From Acidobacteriota bacterium (GTDB lineage: Bacteria > Acidobacteriota > Terriglobia > Bryobacterales > Bryobacteraceae): a stretch of 7,001 nucleotides of DNA. Under the pieces are notes generated by a model that had not been told where the DNA came from, did no database searches, and worked only from the letters and a program-made list of their open reading frames with translations. The stretch's first letter is position 1. Each line of letters opens with the position of its first letter. Shown here one piece after another: positions 5,876-7,001 of the stretch. The position numbers and the translations under genes are program-made. Location of the stretch: contig CANIFK010000274.1 in NCBI GenBank assembly GCA_947466555.1, positions 1-7,001 of the forward strand, read 5' to 3'.

Positions 5876-6700
5876 ATGAAAACCTTGACGATCAAGAAAC
5901 TTTTGTTTGGGCTCGCAACCGTACTTCTGATAGCGGCCCCTTCCTTCGCGGGGCCGATTTACGCAGGTGCCAACGATGGCAACCTGTACACGCTCAACCC
6001 TACAACGGGCGGGCTCACGCTGATCGGGTCGACCGGTCTGCCGATGCTCGACATCGCGATGCAGCCGGGCGGCAACCTGTATGGCGTATCAGTTAACCTT
6101 CAAAACGGCATGAGCGAACTTTACTCGATTAATCCGGCGAATGGCGCGTCGACGCTGATCGGGAGCTCGGGCGCGATTGTCAATGCATTGGTATTCGGGC
6201 CGGACGGCACGCTCTACGGGGCAGGTACGAATAAGTTCTACCAGCTGAATCCCGGGACCGGCGCAGCAACCCAGGTGGGATCGACCGGCTCGTACTTCTC
6301 GGCGGGTGATCTGGAGTTTCTCAATGGGACGCTCTACTTGAGCAGCGTTACCCTCGGCCAGGGAAGTCTGTCCAACAATCAGCTCTACACAATTAACCCG
6401 GGAACAGGTGTTGGGACGGCAACAGCAAGCGACCTTGGATTCCCCCAGGTGTTGGGCTTGGCGGCGGACGCGGGCGTTCTGTACGGAGTGAGCCACGGAA
6501 GCAATTCCAATTCAGTGATCACGATCAATCCAGCTACGGGGGCGGGCACGTTCCAGGCGTTATTCAGCAACCCGACAGGGTTCCTGATATTCGGTCTGGC
6601 CGCGGAGCCGGCCGCGGCGAACGGCGTTCCGGAGCCTAGTACGTGGGGACTGATGGCCGCCGGATTGGCGGCCGTGATGGGGATCTCCCGGCGGCGGTAA
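5876..6700 (+). CDS. Secreted PEP-CTERM protein with NP-x-TG repeats, probable small beta-propeller (274 aa)
   Basis: An N-terminal signal peptide (KK near residue 7, hydrophobic core, SFA before a likely cut after residue 25) sends the protein across the inner membrane. The C-terminus (251-274) is a PEP-CTERM sorting tail: VPEPSTW motif, hydrophobic helix, then terminal RRR. Such tails are recognised and cut by an exosortase; none is encoded here. In between are five repeats of the pattern (L/F)Y-x-(I/L)NP-x-(T/N)G (about 37-54, 82-99, 121-138, 170-188, 214-230), often followed by x-T-x-(I/V)GS-x-G. They alternate with a second strand motif G-x-LYG at about 67, 111, 151 and 200. Spacing of 39-49 residues per unit fits blades of a propeller. 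No catalytic residues are evident; surface or extracellular-matrix binding is inferred. Expression is likely independent of clpC because terminators lie on both sides. Confidence 0.92.
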   Translation: MKTLTIKKLLFGLATVLLIAAPSFAGPIYAGANDGNLYTLNPTTGGLTLIGSTGLPMLDIAMQPGGNLYGVSVNLQNGMSELYSINPANGASTLIGSSGAIVNALVFGPDGTLYGAGTNKFYQLNPGTGAATQVGSTGSYFSAGDLEFLNGTLYLSSVTLGQGSLSNNQLYTINPGTGVGTATASDLGFPQVLGLAADAGVLYGVSHGSNSNSVITINPATGAGTFQALFSNPTGFLIFGLAAEPAAANGVPEPSTWGLMAAGLAAVMGISRRR

Positions 6701-6712
6701 TCGATAGAGCGG

Positions 6713-7001
6713 TCAGGGGCGCCCAATCGGATTTGTTTGCGAATCGAGTTGGGCGCCTTTCTCCATGCCAATCCCCACCCAACGCCCCTTCTTCATTAAA
6801 TTGGTGCCTGGCACCGATTTCATCAACGGCGCCAGGAACTCGCCGTGGGAGCGACCGGCGCGGTGCAAAGGTTGGCGCGGCGGCTCCTTCAACAACCGCC
6901 CGATCTGCCCCAGATCCACCCCCTCACACAAAATCGTCCCGTGATGCAGCAGCCAAGCGCCCGACCGCCGCTGCGCACACCCCGCCACCTTCCGCCCCCC
7001 C
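6713..7001 (-). CDS. Lipoate/octanoate ligase or transferase-family protein (LplA/LipM-like), C-terminal part only
   Basis: The gene enters from the right edge on the - strand, and its N-terminal part lies outside the window. The visible residues start GGRKVAGCAQRRSGAWLLHH, matching the core of the biotin/lipoate protein ligase fold. The Lys in RKVAG (codon 6989-6991) is at the position of the conserved catalytic lysine, and LHHGTIL, PPRQPLHRAGRSH and FLAPL follow as in the family. These enzymes attach lipoate or octanoate to the lysine of E2 and GcvH proteins; which activity applies here cannot be told from the fragment. After FLAPL the last roughly 30 residues look unlike the family. They are encoded by a 23-nt palindrome and then by the terminator of the PEP-CTERM gene, so the tail is probably extended or altered. 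Its stop lies 12 nt from the stop of the converging gene. Confidence 0.83.
   Translation of the reverse strand, partial: GGRKVAGCAQRRSGAWLLHHGTILCEGVDLGQIGRLLKEPPRQPLHRAGRSHGEFLAPLMKSVPGTNLMKKGRWVGIGMEKGAQLDSQTNPIGRP
6718..6762 (+). terminator. Intrinsic terminator after the PEP-CTERM gene
   Basis: A perfect 9-bp outer stem, GGCGCCCAA (6718-6726) with TTGGGCGCC (6749-6757), continues inward through TC/GA and GATT/AATC pairs with bulged G residues to an 8-nt loop. TTTCT follows. It begins 17 nt after the stop codon. It has no T run on the opposite strand, so it serves the + strand gene only, although it lies within the 3' end of the converging gene. Confidence 0.85.
6801..6823. repeat. 23-nt near-perfect palindrome centred on GGTGCC-T-GGCACC
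   Basis: AAAT-T-GGTGCC-T-GGCACC-G-ATTT is symmetric except for the central base and one T/G pair. It sits in the 3' coding part of the ligase-family gene and encodes KSVPGTN on the - strand. Palindromes of this kind occur as dispersed short repeats in several soil-bacterial genomes; that it is one here is my recollection, not something this window can show. Confidence 0.6.

Overview
The window reads as chromosomal DNA from a GC-rich Gram-negative bacterium. The best guess is an acidobacterium of the Solibacter/Bryobacter type. This rests on a ClpC-type Clp ATPase, a LolD-type ATPase (which implies an outer membrane), a PEP-CTERM surface protein whose tail begins VPEPSTW, and overall gene style. 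It is inference from family resemblance; no rRNA or other phylogenetic marker is present.

Positions 1-5605 hold five genes on the + strand, closely spaced and with no terminator visible between them. They are the 3' part of argJ (arginine biosynthesis), two paralogous HEAT-repeat genes that form a diverged tandem duplication, a LolD-like ABC ATPase with a GTG start, and clpC. The clpC ribosome-binding site lies inside the end of the lolD-like gene. A strong intrinsic terminator at about 5638-5679 closes this apparent transcription unit.

Positions 5606-5875 are non-coding. After the terminator they hold a possible promoter and several small inverted repeats, two of them just upstream of the ribosome-binding site of the next gene. 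That gene (5876-6700, +) encodes a secreted PEP-CTERM protein built from five NP-x-TG repeats, probably a small beta-propeller, with its own terminator directly downstream. From the right edge, a lipoate/octanoate ligase-family gene runs on the - strand and converges on the PEP-CTERM gene. Its last codons lie inside the PEP-CTERM terminator, and its 3' part contains a 23-nt near-perfect palindrome that looks like a dispersed repeat.

The genes do not form one obvious pathway: amino-acid synthesis, HEAT scaffolds, lipoprotein export, proteolysis and surface display are mixed. I see no phage, transposase, CRISPR or toxin-antitoxin system. The least explained parts are the duplicated HEAT pair, with its reading-frame change, and the structured leader of the PEP-CTERM gene.
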